DNA of 64,000 nt from Labia minor (taxonomy: Eukaryota > Arthropoda > Insecta > Dermaptera > Spongiphoridae). A program made the translations under genes and the position numbers. Position 1 is the first letter of the stretch; the number at the start of each line of letters is the position of its first letter. A model generated the notes under the pieces. That model searched no databases. It was given only the letters and a program-made list of their open reading frames with translations, and was not told the DNA's origin. Below are positions 35,958-49,945 of this stretch, in pieces. The stretch lies in assembly GCA_963082975.1 (NCBI GenBank), contig OY720349.1, positions 64,354,501-64,418,500 of the forward strand, written 5' to 3'.

Positions 35958-36320
35958 ATATCTATCTCTGTGACTCTACGGAACTCGAAAGTTCTTGACC
36001 GCAGCAACCACACCTCTCCAAGTATTCCTATTCTGAGCCACAACCTTCTAGTCCCTATCCTCTCCCATCTCTCTCACGACCAATATATTTTTTACCATTC
36101 TATCTTCTCCCATTCTAGCCACGTGTCCTGCTCACTGTAGCCTTCTCGATTTCATTACTCTATGTCTGGAGATGCATAGAGGTCATGCAATTCCTCGTTA
36201 TGCAATCTTCGCCATTTCCCGGTGACCTCATCTTTCTTTGGCCCATAAATGCTTCGCAGAATCCTATTCTCAAATATTCTAAATCTACTCTCGTCACCTA
36301 AGGTCATAGACCATGCCTCA
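35958..36320 (-). mobile_element. LINE 3' end fragment
   Basis: On + it reads atctatctctgtgactctac, ggaactcgaaagttcttgac, then the family blocks up to ataggtcatagaccatgcc. In the translated sense strand the pieces correspond to the same C-terminal region as 29818-30045, with stops. It is 5'-truncated at the sequence coding the AWSMTLGDES region. Confidence 0.8.
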
Positions 36321-38322
36321 CAATAATGATAATTTTAATTTAAATAAATAATTTTCAAATAACTTAATTGAACATTATATAATTTTGAATATTTATATTA
36401 ATATTCATTCTTTATTAGTATTACAAACAAAATAAATCTGTTAAGTGTTTAAATATGAGGGTGATAATATTTGTATACAATTTCAAAGAACTTTTTTTTT
36501 ATTTCTACACATTGTTATTTAAACCAGGATTATGTATAACAAGTGAAATGATTTGAGACTATATAAAAATATATAGAGAGAGTCGGTTGAAAATTCCTTC
36601 TCATATTCTGTTCTGTTTCCCTTTTTCGAAATATCGTTTTTAACTTAATCCTATTTGATAGCAATTGTACGAATTATATTTTTTTATGGTAATTCATATA
36701 TATATATAAGACGGATTTATTTTATTTTTCATGTCTTTATTTGAATATTTGTAATGGTAAATATTATATTTCTATATATTCAAATAACTTTTTTAATTCT
36801 TTATTAATATAATAATAAATAGTTTTATTAATATTCATTCTTTTATAATATTACAATCAAAATAAATCTGTAAAACAAATATAATCAAAGTATTTAGATT
36901 TGATTTACTGTTACATACTTTTACTAGTTTAATAGAATATTTGTTTAGTTATTTAAAGTTTTTATAAAAAATTCATTTTTATAATATTATAACTAAGAAG
37001 AAAGATGATGAAATAGTGAAATAACTTTTTTATGATGTTGGTATCTATCATGTTAGTCGTTTTATATATAGTATATAGTAAGACATTACTTTTAGTTTTA
37101 TATTTACATATTTTTATTATTAAATGTATAGAATAATTTTATAACATATATATGAACTTTCTATTCATTGAATACAGTAATAAGGATAACTTTGAAAAAA
37201 ATTTTTTTTTGAATTATTAAATTTTTAAAATACATATGTATTACATATTTCATATATTTATAAATTTATTATATATTTTATATTGAAGCACTATGTTATT
37301 TTTTATATATTTTAAAAATTCGAGATAATAGATATTAATCTCATACAAATATTGTTTAATAATTCTTTCTTTTTATAAACTAATATATACAATATATATT
37401 TAAAATATACATTCGATTTGTAGTTTATTGGTAATTTATACTTTTGAGATAATTTTAATAAAAATAAATTTAAATAATACTAACTGAAAAATATATATTT
37501 AACTCCTCTAATATACATTGGTTTACATGGAAGTGTATATGGGAGTTTATATTGTGCTATATATATATATATATATATATGAAAATTTGACTTTGAAAAA
37601 AAACCGAAAAAGTTTTTGATTTCATCAGTTATTGATTTTAAACAAACGGGAAGGAGAAGAGAAAGCATCTTTCTTTTTCTTTCTGTTTAACTATAAAGCA
37701 ATTTGAACGCTCTTATCTGCCTGATAAAAGATGTTCTCCCACTTTTTCCCTTTCTCTCTAAAAAAGCAAAAAGAAAAAAAAAGAAAATTAATTAAATAAG
37801 AATGAATTTTTCTTCCCTCACACCCTTTTTTCGCTTTTCATTTCTTTCTTTCTACTTTCACCCTTCAACGTTGTCTCCGGTGCCTTTCTAAAGAATTATA
37901 TAGTCTTTATATTGAATCGATAGCTCCACCCAAGAACCAGTCAAACCTACAGGCTCACTTCTTACCCCATCCTTCTTCTCCCTGAGGATCTCTGAGAGCT
38001 TATATTGCATTTCAGGCAATATTTCTTTTAATAGAAAGAAAACGAACAGAAAGAAAAAGATAGAGAAAGTAAAGTGGCCCTCTGACTTTTTTTCCAATTG
38101 ATATAATAGGAAAAAAAATATGTAGTGGACTTCCTTCCGATGGATAAGCAAATATTTAGTTAAAGAAATAGTGTTAGATAATGGAAATTCACTTCATACT
38201 GTTCAACTTTTCTTTTTTTTTTTATTTGCTATTCAAAAAATTTATTTAATATAGTACTTTTTTAAAAGATGTGAAAAAACTTCCAATAGATTTTAGAATA
38301 AATATAATAAGAAAATATATAG
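36321..38322. other. AT-rich non-coding sequence
   Basis: A (TA)n run lies at about 37557-37580. I found no supported frame. Confidence 0.5.
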
Positions 38323-38540
38323 TTAAGGTCCAATCGTCCTCCTTTAGGGAGGACAGTCCTCCATTTGTAAGCTCTGTCCTTCTTTTGTAAGTGTCCTCCT
38401 AACTGTCCTTCTTTTTGATATCTGTCCCGTTTTTTGAAATATTTAGGACATTTCGTACTTTTTTCAAAATTTTTATCAATTTGGTTCTAAAAAAAGGTAA
38501 AATTTCCTGATTTGGTATTTTCAAAATATGGTCACCTTAA
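38323..38540. mobile_element. Candidate MITE with TTAAGGT ends
   Basis: The segment starts TTAAGGTCCAATCGTCCTCC and ends with ggtattttcaaaatatggtc followed by ACCTTAA, so the outer 7 bp are inverted. Inside, variants of tgtcctcc/gtccttctttt repeat about five times. The inverted match further in is weak, and there is no clear target duplication. Confidence 0.4.
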
Positions 38541-38815
38541 TAGAGTAATTTTAATAAATAAATATATTTTATTACCTACTAATCTTAATAAATTTGTTTC
38601 AATAACTTGCAAATTAATTTCAAACAATAGTGCCCTCTTCAAAAGAACAATTGAAAAATTTTAGTTCTGTTGATGACCATTTGGCGGCTAAAATGTGATT
38701 TCCCCTCCACTCACTATTCCACTGTCTTTTAAAGCAGTTAGAATAAACCAAAAGAGAGAATTTTGAGATATTCTTTCTTTACTTTTCATTTGAACTTACT
38801 GTTAGATACCTTACT

Positions 38816-39106
38816 CTACGTGATAAAGCTCAACGGACGGCTCATTTCTAAATCCACATGAAACGATCTTGAGCCTTCTTTCTCAAGTTGTTCCACTCTC
38901 CTATTCGAGACTCCATCGTATTATCTCATCTTATAGAACTCGTTCGGTTTAATACTCCATGTTTGGTGCTCATAAAGAACCTCAAGGACTTGTAGATCTT
39001 GAGATCTGTTGATTTTAATCCAATTCTTGATTTCCATATTTACGTCCAACCTGTAGGCATGTGTTAATTTCAATGCCCTATGAAACACAAAGCCACGATA
39101 CCTAAA
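38816..39106 (-). pseudogene. Degraded coding stretch of unknown family
   Basis: One frame on the - strand runs from 39106 to the stop at 38816-38818, interrupted only by a TAA at 38921-38923. The first part is 61 codons, including HRALKLTHAYRLDVNMEIKN and DLQVLEVLYEHQTWSIKPNE. The second is 34 codons, including RRVEQLEKEGSRSFHVDLEM. The residue mix looks protein-like and the stretch is richer in GC than its neighbours. I do not recognise the family. A tttag acceptor-like site lies directly upstream in this sense, but no good donor follows before the stop. It may be an old transposon or host pseudogene, or chance. Confidence 0.3.
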
Positions 39107-39117
39107 CTACCAAACCT

Positions 39118-42100
39118 AGCAGTATATTCTTCCTCTCACTTTTTTGACTTTTCTTCATTTTTTTAATAATTATACTTTTTCATCGTGTTCTACTAGTTTT
39201 TCTACTCTGCTCATAATGCTTATTGAATGGTGAAAATTACAAATATCATTCTCTCTCTCATCTATATATATATATATATATATAAATTCTTGCTTTAAAA
39301 TCTTTACTTTCCCATGAGTATTAACCCAAAAGTGCAATTTCAAGTTTTGTTTCTCCTGTTGAACAACAAAGGAGTAGTAACAGACACCAGAATTCGATTT
39401 CGAAACAAGTCCACAATATATATAAAAAAGAATTGAGATCAGATCACACAAGCTCTCTTTGTAAAGAAGTTGAGCGTGGTTGAGGGAATAAATATTAAAT
39501 AGCTTAAAGCTTAAATATTCGATCAGATAATCAATAAAAGAATCACAGTTCACTTTTAATTCCTACAAGTTATTTAAAAAATAACACAATAATCTTGTTT
39601 AATATTGATAACTGATTCTTATGTTATTAGTTAGGATATGTATAATTAATTTATAAATTATAATAAAGTTGGGGAAGATTACTTTTCATTTTAATAAATA
39701 TATATTTTTCCAAGCTTTAAAGAAAAGTGACAAAATTTGTAAATTGTTAGTTTCTTTAAAATGCTAGTTATTATTATTAGTTTGATTTAATATTTAATAC
39801 TAATAATTAACTTGGTTCGTAGTATGCTGTAAAAGGGTTAAGCGAACTGTCTTCATTTCAGAAAATAATGCTAAAATAATATTTTCTTTGAATAAATATT
39901 AAATAAAAATATAGAAATTATTTTCATAACTATCAACTAACTGATATTTTAACCACAGACAATTTATTTTAAAAAAAATATCAAATAACCATTTAGAATA
40001 TCTCGTTTCTATTTTCATCGAAGTATTTATTTTTTTTTATTAAAATATTGTTATCTATAAAAATTTCATTCTTTATTATTATTCTTATTTTCTGTTTTAT
40101 TTTATTTTTCAAATAAATTCATAAAATTATCATCAATCAGATGAAATAATTTATATTTTGACGATTGTAATTTTTTTTTTCCCACGTTTGAGAAACAAGA
40201 GAAAAAAAAATTTGTGATGGGCTTTAATTAAAGCTCTTAAAGGGATTGGGCTTGTGAGAAATACTTCCTCATTTTCCACCTTTTTCTTCAAAACTCCTCC
40301 ACTTCCCATCTTCATTCATTTTAAGGGTTCATTCGTCACCATCCACTCTTGTGTTAATTGAAATTTATTTATTTATTTATTTTTGTTAACTCTAACATTT
40401 GTTAAACAAAAATATTACAGATAAAACTCTTAGGGAAACTGAAGAAGTCGGGATGAAGAACTTGGGGAGGGGAGGTTAAATTCACCCTTTGCTTGTTTTA
40501 AACACACGCTTTCTTTTTCTTTTTTTTTTCTTTTTTTTCTGTTCACCATCTTCGTTTCTTCTCTCGTTCACTGTTTAAAATGAAACGTTAAGAATAATAT
40601 TATGATATCGTCGGCGGAGAGCTTTTGGTTGCTTAACATTTCAAGTATTAGTCAAATTTAAGCTGATTTACATGGGGTAGAAAAAAACTTTCATCCCCTA
40701 CATCGATTAATCATATTCTCTTAAACAGAAGTTTTTTTTTTCATTAATGGGATAGAGTAGGGGGATAAAAACTAAATATTCCAGTGCAAATTAGTTAAAG
40801 TAAAAATTCAATGCTAATGGAAGATATATACACATTTTATGATTTTATTTTATTTTATTTTTGGTATTTAATACAAAGTAGTTTTTTTAACAAATGCGCT
40901 TTATTATAAAATATTTGAAATATTAATCAATATATAGTAATTACTCTTTTTGATTAATATAATTATTCTGACATTTCTAACAAAATACACAAATATCCTG
41001 AAATTTATACAAATTGAAAAAAAAATTGTATAAATTGTATTCAAATTATGCAAATTAATTAAGAAAGGGTACAGTTTGTCAAGTTAAAATTTTATATATA
41101 TAACAATATATGTATATCAACATAGATGAATTAAAATGGAATACAATAAAAAAATAAAAACAATTTACTATAACTAAATTTGTCTTATTTGTAAAATATT
41201 TTCCACACTCCATCTCTAGTTGTTTTTTTTTTCATCCAAGCATTCATTATATGAAATATTATTTTTTTTTTAATTTCTTATATATGTATTTAAGATTATG
41301 TTTGTAAATGTCGGTTGGAAATGTATTTTCTTTTTAATCTTAATTAAACGCTATTTCAGGCCACAAACTTAATAAAACATGTGTGTTTCAAATTTCTCCA
41401 CTTTTATATAAAACTCAGAATATTCTATCTGAATTAATTTTTTCTGAATTTACTAAAATAAACCAACAAAAGAATTTCGTTTAATTAACAAAAACTTTCA
41501 ATTACTAAAATATCAATAACCAGCAAAAATTCAATTTATATTTTTTCTCCTATATTTCATTAATTATTTTATCATTTTAATTAAAGGATATATACGAGAT
41601 ATACGAATGTATGTATTTGTTTAATTATCCTATTCATTTGTTATATTTCATTCCTGTATTTATTTATAATTTATATTCTTAATTTTACCTTAATTGAACA
41701 AAATCTTTTTCATTTAATTGCTATTTAAATCGGTTTATATATATTTTGTGTTGTTTGTTTGTTTGTTTGTTTTATTTTATTTTTCCATTCATTTCTATCA
41801 CACCCCTTTTCTAAGTTCAATCTTTTTTTTTTTTTTCGTTGGTAATTAATTATTTTTCATTTTTGATGATCATTAGCAGCAATTTCTTGTCCCTTACCCT
41901 CCTCTCTTTCTCGCTCATTCGTTCAGTCGTTTTAACCGTTGCCAATTACATTAATTATTGTCCATATGTCTGCCGGGGTGTTGTACCCCGGGTGGTAATA
42001 AAACGAATAAGCCTAAACACATTTGCATGCCTACCTATATCTACCTTGTTGCGTTAATGACACCGCAGAAAAACAGAACTACATGCATACCACCAACAAC

Positions 42101-43708
42101 CACCAACATATGGATAATTTAGTTGAATTCCCCTCAATCACATTCATGGATTCTAACACCACCCTGTTTTTGTCTTTAATACAAGAGACAATTAATAAAA
42201 TCTTATATGACCTCATTTCCTACCAATAATTACAATCTTTTTTCTCGCAAGACAATATATACGCATTCAATGTCTATTAATAAATCATATAAAACAAAAA
42301 CAAAAACAAAAAAAAAAAAATTAAAATTCTTTAATTCAAAATGAAACATAAATGAATGTGTTTGAATCTTGTGTATTGTTTGTATTTAAGTTCACATTTG
42401 TGAATATAAATGACTTTGACATGCACGCCCCCATTGAGAGAGTTATGAACTATTAATAGTAATAAGTAATATATGTATTTGGACATTTATTGATTGATTA
42501 TTAATTATTATTACAAATACAAAAATACAAACTGAACCGTACGAAAGCATAATTTTTAAGTTATACTTCACCAAAAAATTCATTAACCCACTTGTAAAAC
42601 CCGAATGCGATATGAGAGAAGACTATTATCACAATATAATTCACAGCAATGCCATTGAAGGCAAATTATGTCATTTGAAATCTAACATTTCTAACATGTG
42701 TAGGTTCTCTAATAGATTAGTAAGGAAGAAATATGTATATGTATAGGCCTTCATAGTTTTCATTTGAATGAATGTTAATAATTATTGATTTTTTCGATTA
42801 GTAGTTGTTTATTTAATTATTTATCTTTCTTATTCAATCGATGTTTAAAATAATATTTATTTTTAATTTATTTATTACCTTTATATATAAATATATTGAT
42901 GCTATGAATGTATTAAAATCCAATTTATGTAATCGACACAAAAATTCAAATTTGAGATTTCATTAGAAATATTTACAAGTTTTAAGAGTTCCTTCCTATA
43001 TATTTCATCTCACAATGAATTATTAGTTAATTGACTTTATGAATTATTAATGATCAAACAGTACCTATACTAAATATTATTTAATATACATATTTATCAA
43101 TTAGTCTTCTTAAATTAAATATCTTTTCTAATAGTTATTAATTAATAATTAAGTTAAAATATGCATATACTTATCTATCAATTTTCTCATTTATAATTAC
43201 ATATAAGTACTTATTATATAAAAATTTTATCAACATTTTAGTATAATAATTAGAAGACTCACTCTTTTTATTTTATAAATTTATTTTTATTGTATATACA
43301 TCATACAAATTCTATTTAAATTTATAAAACCAACAACAGTCTGTATTTAATTTTTGAAATATTTACTTGATGAAAAAATAATTAGTTTAGGTATATTTTA
43401 ACAAAACAACAGCATCAACATGAGGATATATATATTTGTATGGCTTAGAGGTTTTCGATTACCCTTATATACGGGTTCGTATTAAGAGTAAAAGAGACAG
43501 ATAGAAGAAGGAAGAGGAGCTAGCGGATGGGTGGATAGGAAAACGGGATTTGCTGACGAGAGGAAATCCGTTAATCCTTTGCATCCACTTTCCCCAGGGA
43601 CCATCTCTTTCTCTCTTTCTCTCATAGCTCAAAAAAAAACAAAAAAAAAAAAAAACACAAAAACAAAGCGGATTTATCTTTATTTTTTCCTTGCTCTTTC
43701 TTTCTATA

Positions 43709-43710
<2 letters not shown>
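39118..43710. other. AT-rich non-coding sequence
   Basis: No gene is seen. It includes (TA)n at about 39264-39283, a GC-rich hairpin CCGGGGT-GTTGT-ACCCCGG at 41973-41991, and many T- and A-runs. Confidence 0.45.

Positions 43711-43711
<1 letters not shown>

Positions 43712-43751
<40 letters not shown>
43712..43751. repeat. (TA)n microsatellite
   Basis: This is a run of 20 TA units. Confidence 0.95.
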
Positions 43752-43753
<2 letters not shown>

Positions 43754-46700
43754 ATAAATTTTCCTTACGTCATCACAATACGATCAAATTCATGCTAAAC
43801 AATAATAGATAAAAATAAATTTAGAAATGGAGAATGTAAGGGATATTTTAAAATATATTATTTATTAAATCATATAATTTACTTTCCCTAATGATTCTTT
43901 TTTTTATTTAACTAATTACTACTAACATTATTTTGAAGATCTACTTTATATTGTTATAATGCAATACTTATTATTTTGTTGTATGATTCGCATGTATTTT
44001 GTATGCAAACACTTCCCAAAGTGTATGTTTTAAAAATAAAGTGTAATCCAAGATATAAAAAAAAAACAACCAATGGCTGCTTATGGTTTATGTGTATCAT
44101 AAAAAATATTATTATTCTTAACAACGTAATTGATGTAATTTTAAAATCATAAATTAATAAAATTGTTTAAATCTTGTATTTTTTCTTTGTTTTTACAAAA
44201 TTACAATAATATTTTTTTGATAAAGAAATAAAAAAGAAAATGTATGACTGATTTTTATAATGTAAAAATACTTAATATAGAACAAAAAAATGGATCGTCT
44301 TTAAGTTGCATATTTACTAGGCGACTTTGATGCTGCTGCAATCTTTTGAGTATAATTTTTATTTAAATATAAACACACATTCATAATTTCACAAAAATTA
44401 CTAGATTTGTTATTGATTAAATGCATATTTGTTATGTACAATAATAATTATCAACTAAGACTCTAATGTCATTTAATCAGCTTTTTTATTTGATGAGAAT
44501 TAATGTCATACTTTAAGAATCTTAAAAATCTTATTTAATTGAAAATATCAAATGGAATAATTTTAAAAGATAGCGCTGCAAATAAAAGTTGGTTACTTAT
44601 CGTCTTCTTGTCATTTCTATTCTAAGCTATTTTTTTTTTTTTTTTGTTGATAATCTTATAAAGGTAGAGAAAGTAAACTAATTTCTCTCTTTATTCGTTC
44701 TTCATTCAATATATTGAAGATAGAACTAAGTAAGCTTAAATTGAGTCGGCCCCTCTTCGTCTCTTTTGCTCTTTCTCCTTTTATCTATTCAATTTCATTT
44801 TATATAATAAATGGTTCATTTTACCTCCCGAATATACAGTTAATTTAAAGTAATAGGGTTAAAATAATATTATTAAGTCTTGGTAATAAAACCACCGCTT
44901 GTTTTAATATGATAAATAATTTCTAGTGATGACAGTGAATTGTTCAGTTGAGTTTTGGAGGAGGTTTATTAATTTATAACTATATACAATTATGGGAATC
45001 CTAGTATGGAAGGAATTAATGGGGTAAAAAATAATGTTCTTCTTTTAGTAGGTCGGAAAGAAATTATGATTTTTTTTCTCGCCTTCTGCAAAGAATATAG
45101 GATGGGGTGAGTGCAGATGTCCCCTTCCTCTACCCAATAAATCTCAATTTGTTTTGGATCAGGGCGTTATGGATGTTGGAAAAGGGAATATGCTGGAAAC
45201 TTGCCGTTCGCTACTCTACCCAGCTGTCCCGAATATTTCTCTTTCTCATTTTTTTTTCTTTCTTTCTTTTGCTCTTTTAAGAACCTAAACTCTTCTCCTA
45301 TTGAGCAGAACCACCAGCGACACTAACACCCAATAATTTTCCCACATCGATGTTCAATATTCCTTTAGCTCTTAACATTCAAAGAGCTGAATTTAAAAAT
45401 AAATCAGAATCATTCTTAAAAAAAATAACACTTTAATTCCGAATTGGTCATTGAGTCTTTTAAATTAAAATTTAATTTAAATAGTAACATTGATAAGTAT
45501 TTATTTTTTTAACCTTTAAGTTTTTTATAAATATGCAACCAGTCAGGAATATAGTATATAATTAAAACTGATCTATATTAGAGTGACCTAATTTTGTTTT
45601 GTTTCATTAATATATAACTATTTAGTTCTATTTTAATTGCTTGCAATTGCCACATTGACCCTCGCTGAATATGGTAAATATTAAAAATTTCTAAATTTTA
45701 CCCTTTCTTTCATCGATTTGCCTGAAAATTTGAAAATATAATTTCTTTGACTAATGTTTTTTTTGTTGTTTGATTAAAAAGTATTCAAAGTTAAGTCAAA
45801 CTAAAAGCGATTTTTCAAAAAATGACTACTTTTAAATTACTTTTAATGTTCTTTAAATATAATTATTAGCACAAACGGATTATAAATAATTAAACTTTTA
45901 CTTAATTGACTATTTTTTTTTTATAAATATCTATTGAATAACTAGAATAATATCACAATTTATTTATTTATTAACGCAAATTCGTTAACGTTTTTATAAA
46001 TAAAAATTATATTTTCATCGTGGCTCCAATGATTAGGTCGTCAACTTGAACAGTTTAATTCAAATCTTATTAAATTCAAAAATTAAATAAATCTTTAATA
46101 AAAAAAAAAAAAGAAATAAAGTCCCAATAATCTTAAAAAATAATTTATTAATGTCAATTAGTTGATATTATTTAATAATTTCTTCTAATATTAAAATCAA
46201 ATTTTATATTATTTTAATTAATTATTTATAACATTTTTTTATCATTACCTTTTTAATTGAATAATAGAGAGAAAGAGAAAGAATACACACTTTTTTAAAC
46301 TATTTTTATTTTGAAAGGACTATTTATGTATACGTAGGTTCATGTATTGGGGAAAAAGTAAAAATATAAAAATTAGAATTGTGTGATCAGTTAGGGACGG
46401 ATCATTTTCATGGAGGAGAAAAGGGAATAAAAAAAAAAAAACACCAAATAGGAATTAATTAAATTTTCTTTCTATTGACCACCCTTTGTCTCTTTACACT
46501 TGTACATCCATCCCTTTCTTTCCAACGTAGGCAGACAGAGATCGGATTAGAACAGAGAAAAAAACCCAAATGAGATCGGGACTAATACCCGACACCAGAA
46601 GGCAATCGGAGATCAGAGTCAATTAATTGGGGGAAAAAAAAATCTGTATCTGAATGTAGTATCTTTGTGCCGTTTAATGCCTACTAAAACTGTTCTATTC

Positions 46701-46904
46701 TATAAAGGCACTCAGACACTTTAAACCATAATATTACAGTAAAATATATCGTGATATACTCTTTTATGATCGCCATAACATCGTGTTAATCAATGATATG
46801 AAAATTAATTATAAAAACTCACTCTAAGTTTGTTTTCTAATTATAAGATTTTTTATTGAAATAAATATTAACAAATTTTATTAAATTCTATATTATTGAT
46901 TATA
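43752..46904. other. AT-rich non-coding sequence
   Basis: No gene is seen. At 46019-46075 a stretch resembling a decayed tRNA-type SINE (gtggctccaatgattaggtc ... taattcaaatctt), with an A-run about 30 bases on, is tentative. Blocks at 45080-45320 and 46500-46640 are less AT-rich without coding signal. Confidence 0.4.
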
Positions 46905-47100
46905 TATCGCTGTTGTACTATTTACCCGCATCAACAACATCCGGTCGTCCTGATTATCAGCCATCTTCATCCAATTTTAATTCTCTTCAAATTCCTTTTA
47001 TATTGTCTGTATACAACGTCCTAGGTTTAACCAATGGTCGGCTTCCTAGAAACAAAATCGTTCTAGACTATCTTCACCTATTTTACCTGCCAATTGAAAT
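46905..47100 (-). mobile_element. Old LINE 3' end, strongly diverged
   Basis: Segments caacaacatccggtcgtcc, cagccatcttcatccaattt and cgtcctaggtttaaccaatg keep the order of the 3' blocks of the 19260 and 47150 copies (caaccacatccatcc ... ccatctccatcc ... gtccttggtcttccaag). It is a weak match, accepted mainly for block order. Confidence 0.4.
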
Positions 47101-47149
47101 TTAAACCTTCACGAAAATTAGAATATACAATTCAAAAATCGAATATAAT

Positions 47150-47635
47150 ATCTATTTCTGTGGCTCTACGGAACTCGAAAATTCTTGGTCGCAGCAACCA
47201 CACCCCTTCAAGTATTCCTATTCTGAGCCACAACCCTCCAGTCCCTATCCTCTCCCATCTCTCTCACATCCTTTCCCAGATTATCCACCCACCGTGTCCT
47301 TGGTCTTCCAAGCGGGCGTTTCCCACTCGGTGTCCCCCCCCCCCAATATATTTTTCGTCATTCTTTCTTCCCTTAATTCTAGCCACATGTCCGGCCCGGC
47401 CCACCGCAGCCTTCTCGATTTTATAATTCTAACTAATTCTAACCTGGAGATGCATAGAGGTCATGCAATTCCTCGTTAAGCAGTCTCCGCCATTCCCCGG
47501 TGACCTCATCTTTCTTTGGCCAATAAATGCTTCGTAGAATCCTATTCTCAAATTCTCTAAATCTACTCTCGTCACCTAAGGTCATAGACCATGCCTCAAA
47601 TCCATTTAATACAACCGGTAAAATAATTGTTTTAT
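47150..47635 (-). mobile_element. LINE 3' fragment with 16-bp target duplication
   Basis: It is flanked by perfect copies of AAAAATCGAATATAAT (47134-47149 and 47636-47651), the footprint of target-primed reverse transcription. The tail is short (atctatttctg on +). The body carries the family blocks and, in the sense strand, broken pieces of the PVVLxGxEAWSMTLGDES region. The 5' truncation is at the IILPVV region. A (C)11 run near 47335 marks an internal expansion. Confidence 0.9.
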
Positions 47636-47651
47636 AAAAATCGAATATAAT

Positions 47652-47991
47652 TTAATATAATTTTAAAATTTCTAATATAGAGATTTTTACATTGGAAATA
47701 ATAAAACATTATGTGTATTTGTTAAATAGATTTGCTGTCATTGTAAACTTTTTAATTGGAATAATTTTTTTTTTATATATTCCCTTAAAATTTCAAAATC
47801 AAATTATATTAATAATCAAAATATGAGAGTACACACATAATAAAATTGAATTTAAATTTAACGACCTTTGAATCATTCCTTTCCTCATTTCTTTTAGATC
47901 CATCTGGAAAATTTACAATCAAGAAGTGAGTTTAGGGTTTTAAAAGCTATTAAATTGAAAGAGTTTCTCTTGCTAACGGAACACTTTCTAT

Positions 47992-48038
<47 letters not shown>

Positions 48039-49348
48039 TAATTGGCTCCACCTCAATTTGACCAATTCCAATAAAATTTACATATCATCGCACAACTAAA
48101 AGTGGCAATAAAAAAAAAGAAAAAGAAGAAATCAGGAGTGTTAAAGGAAGAGTAGTATAAAAGAATTAAAAGACATTAAGAAATTTCTAATTTTATTATA
48201 AAAGTTTTTGATTAATTTAGAGAACTTTGATTTAAATTACATTTATAGATTTTTAGCTTTAAAGATTCAAAATAAAATAAAATTTAAAAATTAAAAAATA
48301 AATTCTATAAAAATATCGATAATCATTTATTAACTGGTTATTATATTTTTATTGAAATTGATTAAATGTAATATCAAAAAAAAAAAATTAACAGAATATT
48401 GGTAAAGGAATTTTTAAAATTCCTATGGAAACAACATTAAAATAAAAATAATGATATTTTATAATTTTTAAAATAAAATTTTATTATTTTAATTTATATA
48501 TAATAAAAATTATATTTATATTTTCGTTCATTTATAATATATAGTATGGATTTTTTAAATTGAATATTTCAAAAATCAACCTTAGTGAATAATTAAAAAT
48601 CCTGGTCTCTTATATTCTTATTAATTAAAGAATATTATTTTATTTGAGTTTCTTATACTCTCTGATAGATCTTAAAAACAACAAAAAATAGTTAAGTGTT
48701 GTGTCTGTTATTGCAAGCCTGGATCGTAAAACATTAATTACAGATAAAGTCGATTATTTTCTATGTGAAATAATTTAAGAAAAGTTTACAGTGATATATT
48801 TACTTACGTATAAAAACAACGACCAGTAATAGCATCTTCTTAACGCAACAAGAATTTTCCTGTTGGGGAGCTTAAAATAATTTGATATTAAATGGGAATG
48901 GTACTACTGGAAAGAGTAAGAGAGAGAGAAACATAGAGAGAGAGAGAGATGAGATGGAGGCAACAGAAGGGATGCTCCTAATTGCTAATACCTCGGCTCA
49001 CTGCTCATAGATTAGGCTCTCCACTTAATCTCGAAATGTATCGTAATACACGAGATGCATGCAAATGAATTTAATAGTTAATTAAATTATGGCAAACGTA
49101 AACGATGAAACATTGCACAAGGATCTCAAAGTCTCATTTTTATTCCCATTTCCCATTCCAATTACAAATTCTTATTCGATCTCAAAGGAAACTAATATCA
49201 TAAATTTTTAGTTATGCATCTTTACTTACTACTCATTTTGATCACTCTAAATATAATATATAATATAATATTATATAATTTGTTATTATCATTTTAAAAT
49301 ATATGTTCAATTTTCAACTACCTAAATATTTTTTATCTTTAAAAAATG
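47652..49348. other. AT-rich non-coding sequence
   Basis: (TA)n lies at 47994-48036 and a gaga-rich tract at about 48917-48950. No gene is seen. Confidence 0.5.
47994..48036. repeat. (TA)n microsatellite
   Basis: This is a run of about 21 TA units. Confidence 0.95.
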
Positions 49349-49776
49349 AACTGTGGGCAGACACAGAAAAGACCGACAATTTGAAATAAATTAATTTCCA
49401 AACAACATTATATATATAAAGACTAAAAAAAAATATTTTTAAAACTTGAATTTAATTGATATTATCTTGGTTTTTACTTTTAGTTTAATTTCTCAATTAT
49501 TCATTACTTCTATATTTTAAATGAAAAATTTCCGAAAATGAATATAAAATTAATACTTTGCAAACTACAACTACCGGTTTCAGGATATACAACAAAAGTT
49601 GACGAATTCATGCCAGCCATTGATGCATTAAGAAAATATACCAAATTTTATACGGACACACAGTGGACCGACGGACATCATGCTAAACCTAACTACTTTT
49701 TTCTGTTAACAAAATGCATGATTCGTGAAGATATGTAAAATAAAAATATCCCTTCCTATCGTCGGTCGGTGAAAAT
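49349..49776 (-). repeat. Dispersed ACCGACC repeat, copy C
   Basis: It begins gaactgtgggcagacacag, aaagaccgacaatttgaaat and aaattaatttcc and ends ccttcctatcgtcggtcggt. Inside, aggatatacaacaaaagttg, atgcattaagaaaatatacc and gcatgattcgtgaagatatg match copy A in inverted sense. It lacks the middle of copy A. Confidence 0.6.
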
Positions 49777-49845
49777 TTGTTAAAGTCATCTTTCACCATT
49801 TAATTCAGAATTAATTAAAAGAATAAATAAACTATAAAAAATAGA

Positions 49846-49945
49846 TTTCATTATTTTGTCTGTTGTATTGGTATGATGTTGTATTGGTATGAGGCGTGGT
49901 CTATGACGTTTAGGGATATTTGAAAATAAAATTCTTCATAACATA
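49846..49945 (+). mobile_element. LINE internal fragment
   Basis: It reads ttattttgtctgttgtattg, then atgaggcgtggtctatgacg and agggatatttgaaaataaaa, matching the PVVLxGxEAWSMTLGD ... EFENRIL coding block of the family on the + strand. A 16-bp tandem duplication (tgttgtattggtatga twice, from 49861) is internal. It is short and broken. Confidence 0.65.

Noticed and set aside
39170..39553. 127-codon - strand frame
   Set aside because: It is the longest open frame in this part, but it includes a (TA)n microsatellite (IYIYIY) and shows no domain. Chance is the simpler explanation.
49538..49738. 66-codon frame
   Set aside because: It lies inside the ACCGACC repeat copy C and is not conserved as a frame in copy A or B.
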